A stretch of 64,000 nucleotides of DNA from Cetobacterium sp. ZOR0034. GTDB lineage: Bacteria > Fusobacteriota > Fusobacteriia > Fusobacteriales > Fusobacteriaceae. Position 1 is the first letter of the stretch. Every line of letters starts with the position of its first letter. Of this stretch, positions 12,329-21,576 are shown piece by piece. Made by a program: the position numbers and the translations under genes. Location: NCBI RefSeq assembly GCF_000799075.1, contig NZ_JTLI01000044.1:43995-107994 (forward strand). Reading direction: 5' to 3'. The notes under the pieces were generated by a model that was not told the origin of the DNA, made no database searches, and saw only the letters and a list, made by a program, of their open reading frames with translations.

Positions 12329-12365
12329 AAAACGCATCTATTTTTTAAAATAAATGCGTTTTTTT
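12329..12365 (+). terminator. Terminator after exported flavoprotein
   Basis: Hairpin AAAACGCAT / ATGCGTTTT with a T run. Confidence 0.85.
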
Positions 12366-12381
12366 AATTTTTTTTGAAAAA

Positions 12382-12416
12382 ATTGTATTGATTTATAATA
12401 CAATCTATGTTAAAAT
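12382..12416 (+). promoter_or_regulatory. Promoter and dyad before abgT
   Basis: A likely promoter TTGATT (12388-12393), 17-bp spacer, TAAAAT (12411-12416). A dyad with 7-bp arms ATTGTAT / ATACAAT (12382-12404) covers the -35 region and could be an operator; the regulator is unknown. Confidence 0.4.
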
Positions 12417-12454
12417 CAGTTGAGCCTATACCACATCAATAGACTCAATATATT

Positions 12455-12510
12455 TCATAAATGGAAATTGTGAAAAAAAATTTTCAATTTATACAATTAT
12501 TCCATTATGA
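12455..12510 (+). promoter_or_regulatory. Long hairpin in the abgT leader
   Basis: An extended stem of about 15 bp with small bulges (arms 12455-12471 and 12493-12510), with an inner hairpin GAAAA/TTTTC (12472-12485). It ends about 12 nt before the GGGAGG ribosome-binding site and is not followed by a T run, so it is not a terminator. It could act on translation or be an RNA-stability element. Confidence 0.4.
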
Positions 12511-12534
12511 CACTTTATTATTAGGGAGGAAAAA

Positions 12535-14142
12535 ATGTCTACAAATTCTACAAAAAAAATGAGCTTTTTTGAAAAATTCCTAAACTTTGTTGAAGTTACA
12601 GGAAACAAGTTACCTCATCCAGTTGCGATGTTCTTCGGTTTCTTTGTGGTAACAATTATCTTTTCTATGATTCTTTCGTCAATGGGGGTTTCTGTTAACT
12701 ATAAAGAAATCTCAAGAGCAACAGGTCAAGTTATTGAAAAAACGACTTATGTTCAAAACCTTCTAACTAGAAGCGGTATTAGAGCAATTTTTGGTACAAC
12801 AGTTACTAACTTTACAGGTCATGCTGCACTTGGTTCAATCGTTGTTGCTATGCTTGGAGTTGGATTAGCCGAAGGAACAGGTTTACTAAACTCTATTATT
12901 AAAAAGATTGTTATTTCGACTCCTAGACAACTAGTTTCTGCTATTGTTGTTTTTGCTGGAGTTATGTCAAATATTGCATCAGATGCAGGATACGTTGTTC
13001 TTATTCCACTTGGTGCTGTTATCTTCTTATCATTCGGAAGACATCCACTTGCTGGAATAGCCGCTGCATTTGCCGGAGTTTCTGGTGGATTCTCAGCTAA
13101 TCTTTTGATAGGAACTACTGATCCACTACTTGGAGGAATTACTACTACGGCTGCGCAGATCGTTTTACCAGGATATTCAGTTACTCCTACAGCTAACTTC
13201 TTCTTCATGTTTGCTTCTACATTCTTAATTACATTTGTTGGAGCATGGATTACTGATAAAATTGTTGAACCTAGATTAGGTGAATACAAAGGACCAAAAG
13301 ATGATGTTAATTTAAATGATCAAATTACCCCTGAAGAGAAAAAAGGGTTAAGAGCTGCTGGTTTTGCTACAATTGCTTTTATAGCTTTAATACTTGCAAT
13401 GGTACTACCTGAAAATGCAGTATTCAGATTAACTTCAGAAGAGGTTACAAAGTTTATAGCTGCTAACAACAGAGAACCTGGTACAATGGAAATTTTAAAA
13501 CCATTCTTCAGTGATTCTATCGTATATATCTTAATGCTTGCATTCTTTATTCCAGGATTAGCTTACGGTATTGCTGCTAAAACAGTTAAATCACACAAAG
13601 ATGTTATCAAAGCTATGACTAAAGCTATGGCTTCTTGTGGACAAGTTTTAGTTATCATATTCGTTTCTGCACAATTCGTTTATGTTTTCTCAAAATCAAA
13701 CATCGGAATTGTTATAGCTGTTAAGCTTGCTGATGTATTAAAAGATTTAGGAATTTCTGGAATCTGGGCTGCGGTTGGATTAATCTTCTTAACTGCGTTT
13801 GTTAACCTATTTATCGGAGGAGCTTCTTCTAAATGGTTAATGCTATCTCCAGTATTCATTCCTATGTTTGTTGAACTAGGATTAACTCCTGAATATACTC
13901 AATTAGCATACAGAATTGGAGATTCGACTACTAACATTATATCTCCATTAATGTCTTACTTCCCAATCATAGTTGGTTTTGCTTCTAAATATGAGGAAAA
14001 AGAGGGATCAATGGGAATTGGAACTATCATTGCTATGATGCTACCATACTCTATTGTATTCTTAATTGGATGGACAATAATGTTCGTTGCATGGACTTAT
14101 TTAGGATTACCAATTGGACCTGGAGTAAGCATGTTTATGTAA
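12535..14142 (+). CDS. AbgT family transporter
   Basis: Inner-membrane transporter (535 residues, about 13 membrane segments) of the AbgT family, whose members take up p-aminobenzoyl-glutamate or export sulfonamides using an ion gradient. Family features include the SDAGYVVLIPLGA and GTTDPLLGGITT segments and a C-terminal NLFIGGASSKWLMLSPVF repeat. GGGAGG precedes the ATG. It is a single-gene unit. An M20 amidohydrolase of the AbgB-like type is present but 12 kb away, so no abgAB-T operon exists here; a dipeptide or other acyl-amino-acid substrate is equally possible. Confidence 0.85.
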   Translation: MSTNSTKKMSFFEKFLNFVEVTGNKLPHPVAMFFGFFVVTIIFSMILSSMGVSVNYKEISRATGQVIEKTTYVQNLLTRSGIRAIFGTTVTNFTGHAALGSIVVAMLGVGLAEGTGLLNSIIKKIVISTPRQLVSAIVVFAGVMSNIASDAGYVVLIPLGAVIFLSFGRHPLAGIAAAFAGVSGGFSANLLIGTTDPLLGGITTTAAQIVLPGYSVTPTANFFFMFASTFLITFVGAWITDKIVEPRLGEYKGPKDDVNLNDQITPEEKKGLRAAGFATIAFIALILAMVLPENAVFRLTSEEVTKFIAANNREPGTMEILKPFFSDSIVYILMLAFFIPGLAYGIAAKTVKSHKDVIKAMTKAMASCGQVLVIIFVSAQFVYVFSKSNIGIVIAVKLADVLKDLGISGIWAAVGLIFLTAFVNLFIGGASSKWLMLSPVFIPMFVELGLTPEYTQLAYRIGDSTTNIISPLMSYFPIIVGFASKYEEKEGSMGIGTIIAMMLPYSIVFLIGWTIMFVAWTYLGLPIGPGVSMFM

Positions 14143-14149
14143 AAAAACT

Positions 14150-14180
14150 AAAGGATGAAGAAAATTTCTTCATCCTTTTT
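14150..14180. terminator. Bidirectional terminator abgT / MBL-fold gene
   Basis: 14-bp hairpin AAAGGATGAAGAAA / TTTCTTCATCCTTT with T runs on both strands; it lies between two convergent genes and touches the end of the minus-strand gene. Confidence 0.85.
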
Positions 14181-14901
14181 ATATATCCTTTTCTTCTCCT
14201 ACTTCTATTATATCAATATATTTTTTCATCTCTTTTCGAGCAGCTTCTCCCTTAGAAAAAATTGTAATTACATTTTCTGGATTTAAGGTTCTAATAAAAC
14301 TATTTAACATAACTAAATCCATAGTCTTATCGTCACTGAAATAACTATTTTTTATTCTTCCTATATTTGCAATCATCAAATCTATTGGATAATATATAAG
14401 ATTTTTTATTATGTTTTCAGCATATATAGTATCCGCTGTTATGTATATTCGTTTCACTTTCCCTTCTCCATCAATTATTGTCAAAAAATAACCATTAGCC
14501 TTCCCCAAAATTGGATTTGATAAAAATCCACCACCTTTATAGGTCGGTATTACTTCTATTATTATTTTATACCCTTTTATCTCTATCTCTCTTTTTTTAA
14601 ACCATTCGACAAAATCTATATTTGAGTTTTTTTTATCTCTCAAAAGTTTTCCAGATTCTTTTCTAGTTATAATTCTAGCGTTTTCTTCTATAATTTTAGC
14701 ACCCTCTTCATCAAAATGATTTAAAGAACACTCTGTTATCAACCATAATTTTATATTTTTAAAACTTTCATCTTCCGATCCAACAAATCTAATATCCTCT
14801 CCTTTTTTATTTAAAAACGATGGATTACATCCTATTTTAAATTTTTTATCTATCTCCAATATCCAACAAGTTTTTCCTAAAAATTTAAATTTCAACTCCA
14901 T
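14179..14901 (-). CDS. Degenerate metallo-beta-lactamase-fold protein
   Basis: A 240-residue protein that aligns by eye with the UlaG/RomA-like metallo-beta-lactamase fold (N-terminal FLGKTCWILEI strand pair, a LITECSLNHFDEEG loop, and a YITADTIY segment). The zinc motif HxHxDH is not kept: the loop reads E-C-S-L-N-H, so only the last His remains, and the later His before the Gly-rich PTYKGG turn is missing. The ADT aspartate is kept. It is therefore probably not a standard zinc hydrolase. The start is ATG 14901, since an upstream TTG at 14913 is itself part of the GGAGGG ribosome-binding site. No partner is evident. Confidence 0.55.
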   Translation of the reverse strand: MELKFKFLGKTCWILEIDKKFKIGCNPSFLNKKGEDIRFVGSEDESFKNIKLWLITECSLNHFDEEGAKIIEENARIITRKESGKLLRDKKNSNIDFVEWFKKREIEIKGYKIIIEVIPTYKGGGFLSNPILGKANGYFLTIIDGEGKVKRIYITADTIYAENIIKNLIYYPIDLMIANIGRIKNSYFSDDKTMDLVMLNSFIRTLNPENVITIFSKGEAARKEMKKYIDIIEVGEEKDI

Positions 14902-14963
14902 AGTTCCCTCCAAAACTTAAATTCAATGATATAAGTCTTTTCTGCAAACATCTGTATCTTCCT

Positions 14964-14996
14964 TTAAAAAAAAGTATCCTTACTATGGATACTTTT
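14964..14996 (-). terminator. Terminator after small lipoprotein gene
   Basis: Minus-strand hairpin AAAGTATCC / GGATACTTT, 7-nt loop, T run. Confidence 0.8.
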
Positions 14997-15002
14997 CTTC
15001 AT

Positions 15003-15215
15003 CTATTTCTCAGTTTTTATAACTCCTTTTGTATACTCAATTTTTATAACTTTATCCGTAAAAGGAACCTCTTGAGTTACATATCCATCAAACAATTTCC
15101 CTTTATAATATAATTTAGTTCCCTTCAACTCTAAGTTTTCATCTCCAAATTTAACCTCTTGTTTACTGCAAGCAACCAAAGATAAAATTGCTATCCCTAA
15201 TAATATTTTTCTCAT
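15003..15215 (-). CDS. Small hypothetical lipoprotein
   Basis: A 70-residue protein with a signal peptide and a LVAC lipobox (lipidated Cys about 16). The mature part has a MORN-like KLYYKGKLFDGYV turn and a second IEYTKGVIKTEK strand pair, resembling single repeats of YwqK-type antitoxin or MORN proteins. Too short for a confident family. AGGAG precedes the ATG and it has its own terminator. Function not recognised. Confidence 0.6.
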   Translation of the reverse strand: MRKILLGIAILSLVACSKQEVKFGDENLELKGTKLYYKGKLFDGYVTQEVPFTDKVIKIEYTKGVIKTEK

Positions 15216-15347
15216 ACCTTATTACTCCTAACTAAATTTAATTAAAAATATTATAGCATATATTTTTTAACTTTTTCTATTTATTAAAGGATTTTCTTTT
15301 TTTTATAGTACTTATCTTTATACAAACTATTATCTATAGGTGGTGTT

Positions 15348-16055
15348 ATGAGTACTGACTTTGCAATCTTAGCTTTTTTCAGTTTAATGTTAGCTTATCT
15401 TTTAATCTGTGAAATTTTCACTATTCTTTTTAGATTAACCGGCTTAACGGAAGAAACAGCACGTTTTCAAGTTATCTCTATGTTAACAACATGTGGTTTT
15501 ACAACAGTTGAAAGTGAACTTATTACCTCTTCTAGAAAAAGAAAAAAACTTGCTTTTATAACTATCCTTTTTGGTTATATTTTCTCAGTTACAATAGTCT
15601 CTATGGTTATAAATTTCTTTATGCGTTTAAGTGATGAAAATAGCCTACAAATTATTCTAAAAGCTATTTTAGCTATAATTTTTATTATTATCATCTGGTA
15701 TATTCTTCTAAAAGTAAATTTTGTTAAAACTCGATTTGATAAAATAATTAGTAGATTCGGAGTAAAAGCTATGTTTAAAAACCAAAATAATCCTATTATG
15801 GTTTTAGCAATTTTTAAGTCTGAAGTTATTGCAGAAGTTACAATTACTAATTTACCTGAAGAACTTATAGATACAAAGTTGAAGGATTCTTATATTAGAT
15901 TACACTACAATCTTCAAATTTTAACTGTAATAAAACCTAATGATGAAAGCACTCCAGTAACCGGAGATACAATACTTGAAAACAATGATAAAGTTATTAT
16001 TTTTGGAACATTAAAAAATATAAAAAAACTTTTTATCAGAGAAAAGAAATTTTAA
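15348..16055 (+). CDS. Membrane protein with C-terminal TrkA_C domain
   Basis: A 235-residue protein with four predicted membrane segments (about 5-30, 65-90, 100-120 region) and a cytosolic RCK-C/TrkA_C-type domain (about 145-230, ending in KVIIFGTLKNIKKLF). Between the first segments is a TCGFTTVESEL loop that recalls the selectivity-filter sequence of TrkH/KtrB potassium transporters, but only one such loop is present. It is probably an ion-transport-related protein; no partner is adjacent. TrkA_C domains typically bind nucleotides such as c-di-AMP; this is not shown here. Confidence 0.6.
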   Translation: MSTDFAILAFFSLMLAYLLICEIFTILFRLTGLTEETARFQVISMLTTCGFTTVESELITSSRKRKKLAFITILFGYIFSVTIVSMVINFFMRLSDENSLQIILKAILAIIFIIIIWYILLKVNFVKTRFDKIISRFGVKAMFKNQNNPIMVLAIFKSEVIAEVTITNLPEELIDTKLKDSYIRLHYNLQILTVIKPNDESTPVTGDTILENNDKVIIFGTLKNIKKLFIREKKF

Positions 16056-16057
16056 AT

Positions 16058-16084
16058 AAAGAGACTTACCAGTCTCTTTTTTTT
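16058..16084 (+). terminator. Terminator after TrkA_C gene
   Basis: 9-bp hairpin AAAGAGACT / AGTCTCTTT with tetraloop and T run. Confidence 0.9.
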
Positions 16085-16128
16085 ATGTTATAATCTACCT
16101 CGGCGTAAAAATTTTAAAGGAGTAGATA

Positions 16129-17460
16129 ATGAAACTTGGATCAATTGATTTAGAAAAAGATTCTATAAGTAAGCTATTTTTTAACTTTTCTTTTCCAGCT
16201 GTAATGGGAATGTTAATCTCAGCTTTTTATGTTATTATTGATGGTATTTTTATAGGTAGAGGTATCGGTGGAGATGGTTTAGCAGCAATTAATGTTGCAT
16301 ACCCTGTAATCACTTTAACTATTGCTTTGAGTCTTATGTTTGGAACTGGAGGAGCCACAGTTATCTCTATAAAACAGGGAGAAGGAAAATCTGAAGAAGT
16401 TAATAAATATTTTTCACATATGATTATTTTAAATATTATTTCCTATATTATCATATGTTCGTTAACACTTATATTCCAAAATAAAATTATCTATTTTTTA
16501 GGAAGTAGTGATAAATTATTTGACTTAACAAAAGCTTATTTAATTCCAGGAGTTATTTTCAGTATATTTTTTATGTTATCTATATCTTTAAATGCTGTGG
16601 TTAGAAATAACAATAGCCCTAATTTTGCTATGGCATCTATGGGAATTGGAGCCATCGTAAACATTTTATTAGATGCACTTTTCATTCTTAAGTTTAAATG
16701 GGGAATGTATGGTGCAGCATATGCTACCGGTATAGCCCAGATGTCATCTGCATTATTTTTGCTTTCTTATTTTTTAAGGAAGGATTGTAATATAAAATTT
16801 ATACAAAACACACTAGATATTAAAGCTATTAAAAGAATTTGCTTGAATGGATTCCCATCTTTTATTCTAGAATTTGCGGTTGCTGTAATTACAATTTTAT
16901 TCAATTCAACTTTAATGGTTTTAACTGGTGAGATTGGAGTAGCAGCTTTTAGTATAATCGCTTATATATTTTATGTTTTTAGAATGATTTTCAATGGTTT
17001 GGCACAAGGGATTCAACCTATTATCAGTTATAACTTTGGTGCTAAACAATGGAGTAGAATAAAAGACACCTTAGTTTTAGGTCATAAGATATCTTTAGTT
17101 GTTTCTTTACTAATTCTTTCACTTGTGTATTTCGAAAGAGATTTTATCATCGAATTTTTCAACGGAGATTTAGAATTAATCAAATTGGCTTCTAGAGGTT
17201 TACTTATATACTCATCAGCAGTTATATTTTTAGGAGCTAATTTTATTCATATATCTTATTTACAGTCTATGGAGAAAGCTACTATCGCTAATTTTTTATC
17301 TTTTGGTAGAAGTTTTGTATTTATTATTATTGGTATCTTTACTTTACCAAGTTTTATTGGTATAGATGGTGTTTGGCTCTCTCTTCCCTTTGCTGACTTC
17401 ATGACATTTATTACTGGAGCGGCTATTGGATTAAAAAATAGAAACAACAAAACTACATAA
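16129..17460 (+). CDS. MATE family efflux transporter (first copy)
   Basis: Twelve-segment MATE-family transporter (443 residues) exporting cationic drugs or metabolites by Na+ or H+ antiport. The N-terminal half has the family's F-P-A-V-M-G-M-L segment and a GRGIGGDGLAAINVAYPV motif; the second half repeats the fold (KRICLNGFPSFILEFAVAVITILFN). It is only distantly like the second MATE protein at 44.6-46.0 kb. Substrate unknown. AAGGAG precedes the ATG. Confidence 0.88.
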   Translation: MKLGSIDLEKDSISKLFFNFSFPAVMGMLISAFYVIIDGIFIGRGIGGDGLAAINVAYPVITLTIALSLMFGTGGATVISIKQGEGKSEEVNKYFSHMIILNIISYIIICSLTLIFQNKIIYFLGSSDKLFDLTKAYLIPGVIFSIFFMLSISLNAVVRNNNSPNFAMASMGIGAIVNILLDALFILKFKWGMYGAAYATGIAQMSSALFLLSYFLRKDCNIKFIQNTLDIKAIKRICLNGFPSFILEFAVAVITILFNSTLMVLTGEIGVAAFSIIAYIFYVFRMIFNGLAQGIQPIISYNFGAKQWSRIKDTLVLGHKISLVVSLLILSLVYFERDFIIEFFNGDLELIKLASRGLLIYSSAVIFLGANFIHISYLQSMEKATIANFLSFGRSFVFIIIGIFTLPSFIGIDGVWLSLPFADFMTFITGAAIGLKNRNNKTT

Positions 17461-17543
17461 TTTTTTTTCTTGAGAGAAAAAGAAATCAACTTTTATTTCG
17501 TATATAAATAACATAATACTTTTGACAAAAGGAGGGAAGTCTT

Positions 17544-17783
17544 ATGTTGCATTTTGTACACGATTATGAATTTTTAGGTCTAGCTAAGAAAAATTTTACT
17601 GATGATTATGGTAATGAGATGTGTCAGCTTTACTATATATATAAATGTAAAAAATGTCATAAAATTAAAATAAAAGAGTTTATGGTTTCTAAAGCTGATG
17701 AATCGGATGGAATCCCTACTGTTTTAGGTCTATATCGCAACGCTTTAGATTGTGATGTTCTTAGAGCTATTGAAATTTCTTAA
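17544..17783 (+). CDS. Small CxxC protein, unknown function
   Basis: A 79-residue cytosolic protein with one CKKC pair in the middle (YKCKKCHKIKIKEF), resembling half of a zinc ribbon. AAAGGAGGG before the ATG supports translation. It lies 35 nt before mscL and may be co-transcribed. No family recognised. The single CxxC would need dimerisation or an additional Cys/His to bind zinc; Cys47-type and C-terminal Cys residues are present. Confidence 0.6.
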   Translation: MLHFVHDYEFLGLAKKNFTDDYGNEMCQLYYIYKCKKCHKIKIKEFMVSKADESDGIPTVLGLYRNALDCDVLRAIEIS

Positions 17784-17818
17784 CATTTATAAGTTTTAAA
17801 TTATAAGGAGGGGTACAG

Positions 17819-18214
17819 ATGTTTTTAAAAGAGTTTAAAGAGTTTGCTATCAAAGGAAATGCTATTGATTTAGCTGTCGGTGTTATAATTGGAGGGGCTT
17901 TTGGGAAAATTGTAACCTCTATTGTCAATGATCTTTTGATGCCTATTGTTGGTATTTTATTAGGTGGAATCAATTTCTCAGACCTTAAATATGTTATAAA
18001 GCCCGCTGAAGGAACTATTCCTGAAGCTGCAATAAGATATGGTAATTTTATTCAGTCAGTTGTTGATTTTACAATCATCGCCTTTTGTATCTTTTTGATG
18101 GTAAAAGCTATTAATCAATTACGAAAGAAAGATGAAGTTCCTGCTGCACCACCAGCTCCTACAAATGAGGAAAATCTTTTAACTGAAATCAGAGATTTAT
18201 TAGCTAAAAAATAG
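17819..18214 (+). CDS. mscL: Large-conductance mechanosensitive channel
   Basis: Inner-membrane pore (131 residues) that opens under membrane tension to release solutes during osmotic downshock. It has the MscL N-terminal [27 protein letters not shown] segment split over helix 1, a periplasmic loop, a second helix (about 70-95) and the charged C-terminal helix. GGAGG precedes the ATG. Confidence 0.96.
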   Translation: MFLKEFKEFAIKGNAIDLAVGVIIGGAFGKIVTSIVNDLLMPIVGILLGGINFSDLKYVIKPAEGTIPEAAIRYGNFIQSVVDFTIIAFCIFLMVKAINQLRKKDEVPAAPPAPTNEENLLTEIRDLLAKK

Positions 18215-18216
18215 AT

Positions 18217-18256
18217 AAAAGAGTGTATCGATTATTTTTAATCAATACACTCTTTT
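18217..18256. terminator. Bidirectional terminator mscL / uidA
   Basis: Long hairpin with arms AAAAGAGTGTAT and ATACACTCTTTT, extended by GATT/AATC past one mismatch, between convergent genes. Confidence 0.85.
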
Positions 18257-18267
18257 TATTTTTAACT

Positions 18268-20106
18268 TTATTTTTTATAATTAAAATCTGGAATTTGCTC
18301 CCATCTTTTCTTTAATGTATATGCTGCCATTTTAGGTTTTCTCTCTCTTGTAAAGATTCCTTTTTTATTTCCTCCAACTCTCATTATACTATCATATCTT
18401 GTTGCAAAGTCTGCAAAGTTCCAAACTTGTTCACCTATAAAATATTCCATCTTATCAAAGGCTCTTCCATGAACTTCATAATAAAGCTGTTGATAATCTT
18501 CACTATAAATAACAGGGGTCGTCTCTTTTAAACCATTTACCGTATCAGCACCAAACTCTGTATACATCATTGGTTTTTTATGATGCTCCCACCACATCTC
18601 TAACTCTTTAACAATCACACCTTCAACTAATTCAACTTCACCAACACCCCAGTACCAACCGTAATATCTATTAAAGCATAGTACATCTAACTCAGCACAA
18701 ACTTTATGAGCTTCCTCTGTATTTAAAGGGTATGCTATATGAGAAACCAATGTAATTGGTCTCTTTTGAGCATCTAAACCTCTTGCTAAATCTATTATTG
18801 GCTTAAAGTATGCATACGATCCTTCCTCTTCTAAGGCTGTTTCATTTGCAACACACCACATAACTACACATGGATGATTTTTATCTCTTTTTATAAGTTC
18901 TCTTATATCTTTTTCATGTTGCTCTTTTGTTTTTAAAACTTCCCAGGTTGACTGAGAAGATTTTATTCCCATATAAGTATTCATAAAGTTTACATGAAGC
19001 CCTACAGCTGGAACCTCATCAATTACAACAATCCCTTCTTCATCCGCTAATCTCATAATCTCCTCTGAGTAAGGATAGTGTGATGTTCTAAATGAGTTAG
19101 CTCCAATCCATTTCATCAAGCTAAAATCTTTTCTATTGATAACTTCATTTAATCCTCTACCGTTTGAATTTGAATCCTCATGTTTTCCGAATCCTTTGAA
19201 ATAGAATGGTTTTCCATTGATTAAAAACTTTCCAGCTTCAACTTTCACTGTTCTTACTCCACATTTTTCATAATAAACATCTAATATTTTATCTCCATCT
19301 TTTAAAGTAACTTTAATCTCATAAAGATATGCTGCACCTGGCTCCCAAAGTTTAGCATTCTCTATTTCAATCCTATTATTTTTTCCAGTTGCAGTCGCTA
19401 TATTTTTCCCCTCTTTATCTATAACTTCTACGAACACATCCCCATCAAAAGATGCTTGTACACTGTAATCTATAATCCCTTTTTCTTCTACTATATCTGT
19501 GATTAAAGTTATATCTTTTATAAACTCTTTAGGAGTTGTATATATTTTTACAGGTCTGTGGATACCACTATAATTGAAGAAATCTACGCAATATGCTATA
19601 TGTCTTTTAACTTTAGGTATCATTAGCTCCTCTAAACCTTTTGAAACATTATCCAACTCTTTAACTCCACCAACTGGTAAAGTTGTATTATCTAAAGTAT
19701 TATCAACCAAAATCGTCAGTCTATTTCTATTCACTAGCATATCTTTCTCTAAAACTACTTCAAAAGGAAGAAACCCACCTTTATTTCTACAAATCTCTTT
19801 TCCATTTAAAAAGACAACTGCCTTATGCGTTACACTTCCAAATCTTAAAACAACTCTATCTTCATTTAAAATTCCTTTTGAAAGTTCAAACTCTTTTTCA
19901 TACCATACTGCACCAACGTGCTCTCTTACTTCTTTATCCTCTATTAAATCATTAAAACTTGAAGGAACTGGCATATTATACACTTTGCCATACAATCTAT
20001 CTTTAAAATATCCATTCTCAATACCTTTTCCGTCATCTAACTTAAATCTCCAAACTCCTGATAAATCTATTAAATTTCTAGTTGTTGTCATTATTGGGTA
20101 TAACAT
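18268..20106 (-). CDS. uidA: Beta-glucuronidase (GH2)
   Basis: Family GH2 beta-glucuronidase (612 residues; E. coli GusA is about 603) that hydrolyses beta-D-glucuronides. Domains in order: sugar-binding jelly roll (about 1-185), Ig-like domain, and the catalytic TIM barrel. The acid/base Glu lies in CVANETALEEEGS (near 410) and the nucleophile in YTEFGADT (near 500). The GGNKKGIFTRERKP stretch contains the Asn-x-Lys pair that binds the glucuronate carboxylate, so glucuronide is well supported over galactoside. No signal peptide, so it is cytosolic. It is the last gene of the operon, 26 nt after the GPH carrier. Confidence 0.95.
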   Translation of the reverse strand: MLYPIMTTTRNLIDLSGVWRFKLDDGKGIENGYFKDRLYGKVYNMPVPSSFNDLIEDKEVREHVGAVWYEKEFELSKGILNEDRVVLRFGSVTHKAVVFLNGKEICRNKGGFLPFEVVLEKDMLVNRNRLTILVDNTLDNTTLPVGGVKELDNVSKGLEELMIPKVKRHIAYCVDFFNYSGIHRPVKIYTTPKEFIKDITLITDIVEEKGIIDYSVQASFDGDVFVEVIDKEGKNIATATGKNNRIEIENAKLWEPGAAYLYEIKVTLKDGDKILDVYYEKCGVRTVKVEAGKFLINGKPFYFKGFGKHEDSNSNGRGLNEVINRKDFSLMKWIGANSFRTSHYPYSEEIMRLADEEGIVVIDEVPAVGLHVNFMNTYMGIKSSQSTWEVLKTKEQHEKDIRELIKRDKNHPCVVMWCVANETALEEEGSYAYFKPIIDLARGLDAQKRPITLVSHIAYPLNTEEAHKVCAELDVLCFNRYYGWYWGVGEVELVEGVIVKELEMWWEHHKKPMMYTEFGADTVNGLKETTPVIYSEDYQQLYYEVHGRAFDKMEYFIGEQVWNFADFATRYDSIMRVGGNKKGIFTRERKPKMAAYTLKKRWEQIPDFNYKK

Positions 20107-20131
20107 CTATTTACCTCGCTTTTTATTTTTT

Positions 20132-21559
20132 TTATGCTAACTCTAATTTTTCATCTACAAGTTCCTCTTCATACTCATTTTTTTGTGAATTTAAAGAATT
20201 TTGGATATCTTTCATTTTCTCTATATTTAACTCGTAATATTTCATTGCCACTAAAGATGCTACAAAACCTAAAATTGGAATTATACAATATACAAAAAGT
20301 ACTACCGAATTAAACTTTGCACTTATAAACGTATTCGGTGAAATTACTGTCTTACTTACTCCTGCATAAGCTAATGCAAATCCTACTATAGTTGTTGAAA
20401 GAGATGAAACAAATTTATCTATAAACGAAAACAATGTTCCCATCATCCCTGGAATAAATTTACCAGATCTATATAGCTCATAATCTGTTACATCTGCAAT
20501 CATAGGAATCACTATCGGGCTCGAAACTGCCGAAAAACCTTGTTGTATAAACATAAAAGTTAAAAATAATGTTGTACTAGCCCCTGTCATTCCTAATATA
20601 TAAACTATCACTGTCGAAATCATTCCAAGCCATGTTGTTGCTACAAATGATTTTTTTAAACCTACTTTTCTAGCCCAAAACAGTCCACATATTCCCATTA
20701 TTGTTATTGGTATTCCTGTCATTGCTGAGTAACTTCCCTGTAATTTAGAATCAAGTAATATATTTGCAAACAGATAAACCGAAACACCTTTCATTGCATT
20801 AATAGCTAACTTATCTGTTGAAGCTGCAATTGTTAACATCTGTATAGCTCTATTATTTTTCAAAACATCAACATAATCTGAAAATTTTAGCTTCACACTC
20901 TTATTCATTCCAAAGAATTCACTTCTATCTTTTTCCCATATTCCAATCAAAGCTAATATCGTACAAATTACCGAAAGAATTACTGTTGACTTTGATACAA
21001 ATGTCCAAAGTTCAGGGTTTAAAAGTCCATTCTCGTATCTTGGAGCAATCACGCTCATTAAAACATATATTCCACCCGTAAATATTATCGTATTATATAT
21101 TGTGTCAAATATTGAAAAAAGTGGTCTTTGCTTAGGATCGTTTGTCAAAACTACTTGCCCACCTTTTGTACAAGCGGTTTGGAATGTATAACCTATTATG
21201 TAAACCACATAAAAAGAGGTCGTCCATATATATTTTCCCATCTGTGAAAACTCTAATGGTGTATTAAAAATTGCAAATAAACTAGTTACTATTATTATAT
21301 TTCCTACAAGCATAAACGGTCTAAATTTTCCAAATCGACCATCAGTTTTATCTATAAAATAACCTATAATAGGATCTGTTATCCCATCAAATAGCCTCAT
21401 ACATGTTGCGATTATTCCAACTAAAACCCCAGATAACCCCAATATATTTTGTGTGTAGTACATATAGTAAAGTGTTAAAAACATAGCTAAATTTGTTGCT
21501 GAGTTATTTAATACAAAAAGTCCAATCTTATATGATTTCGAACGATTATACATTTCCAT
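20132..21559 (-). CDS. GPH-family glycoside:cation symporter
   Basis: Twelve-segment transporter (475 residues) of the glycoside-pentoside-hexuronide family (MelB/UidB-like). The N-terminal half has the family's RLFDGITDPIIGYFIDKTDGRFGKFRPF motif. It sits between a TIM-barrel gene and the beta-glucuronidase, so uptake of glucuronides (UidB-like) is likely. Co-transported ion not readable. It ends with an acidic tail. Confidence 0.88.
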   Translation of the reverse strand: MEMYNRSKSYKIGLFVLNNSATNLAMFLTLYYMYYTQNILGLSGVLVGIIATCMRLFDGITDPIIGYFIDKTDGRFGKFRPFMLVGNIIIVTSLFAIFNTPLEFSQMGKYIWTTSFYVVYIIGYTFQTACTKGGQVVLTNDPKQRPLFSIFDTIYNTIIFTGGIYVLMSVIAPRYENGLLNPELWTFVSKSTVILSVICTILALIGIWEKDRSEFFGMNKSVKLKFSDYVDVLKNNRAIQMLTIAASTDKLAINAMKGVSVYLFANILLDSKLQGSYSAMTGIPITIMGICGLFWARKVGLKKSFVATTWLGMISTVIVYILGMTGASTTLFLTFMFIQQGFSAVSSPIVIPMIADVTDYELYRSGKFIPGMMGTLFSFIDKFVSSLSTTIVGFALAYAGVSKTVISPNTFISAKFNSVVLFVYCIIPILGFVASLVAMKYYELNIEKMKDIQNSLNSQKNEYEEELVDEKLELA

Positions 21560-21576
21560 TTGTTACACTCCCCTTA

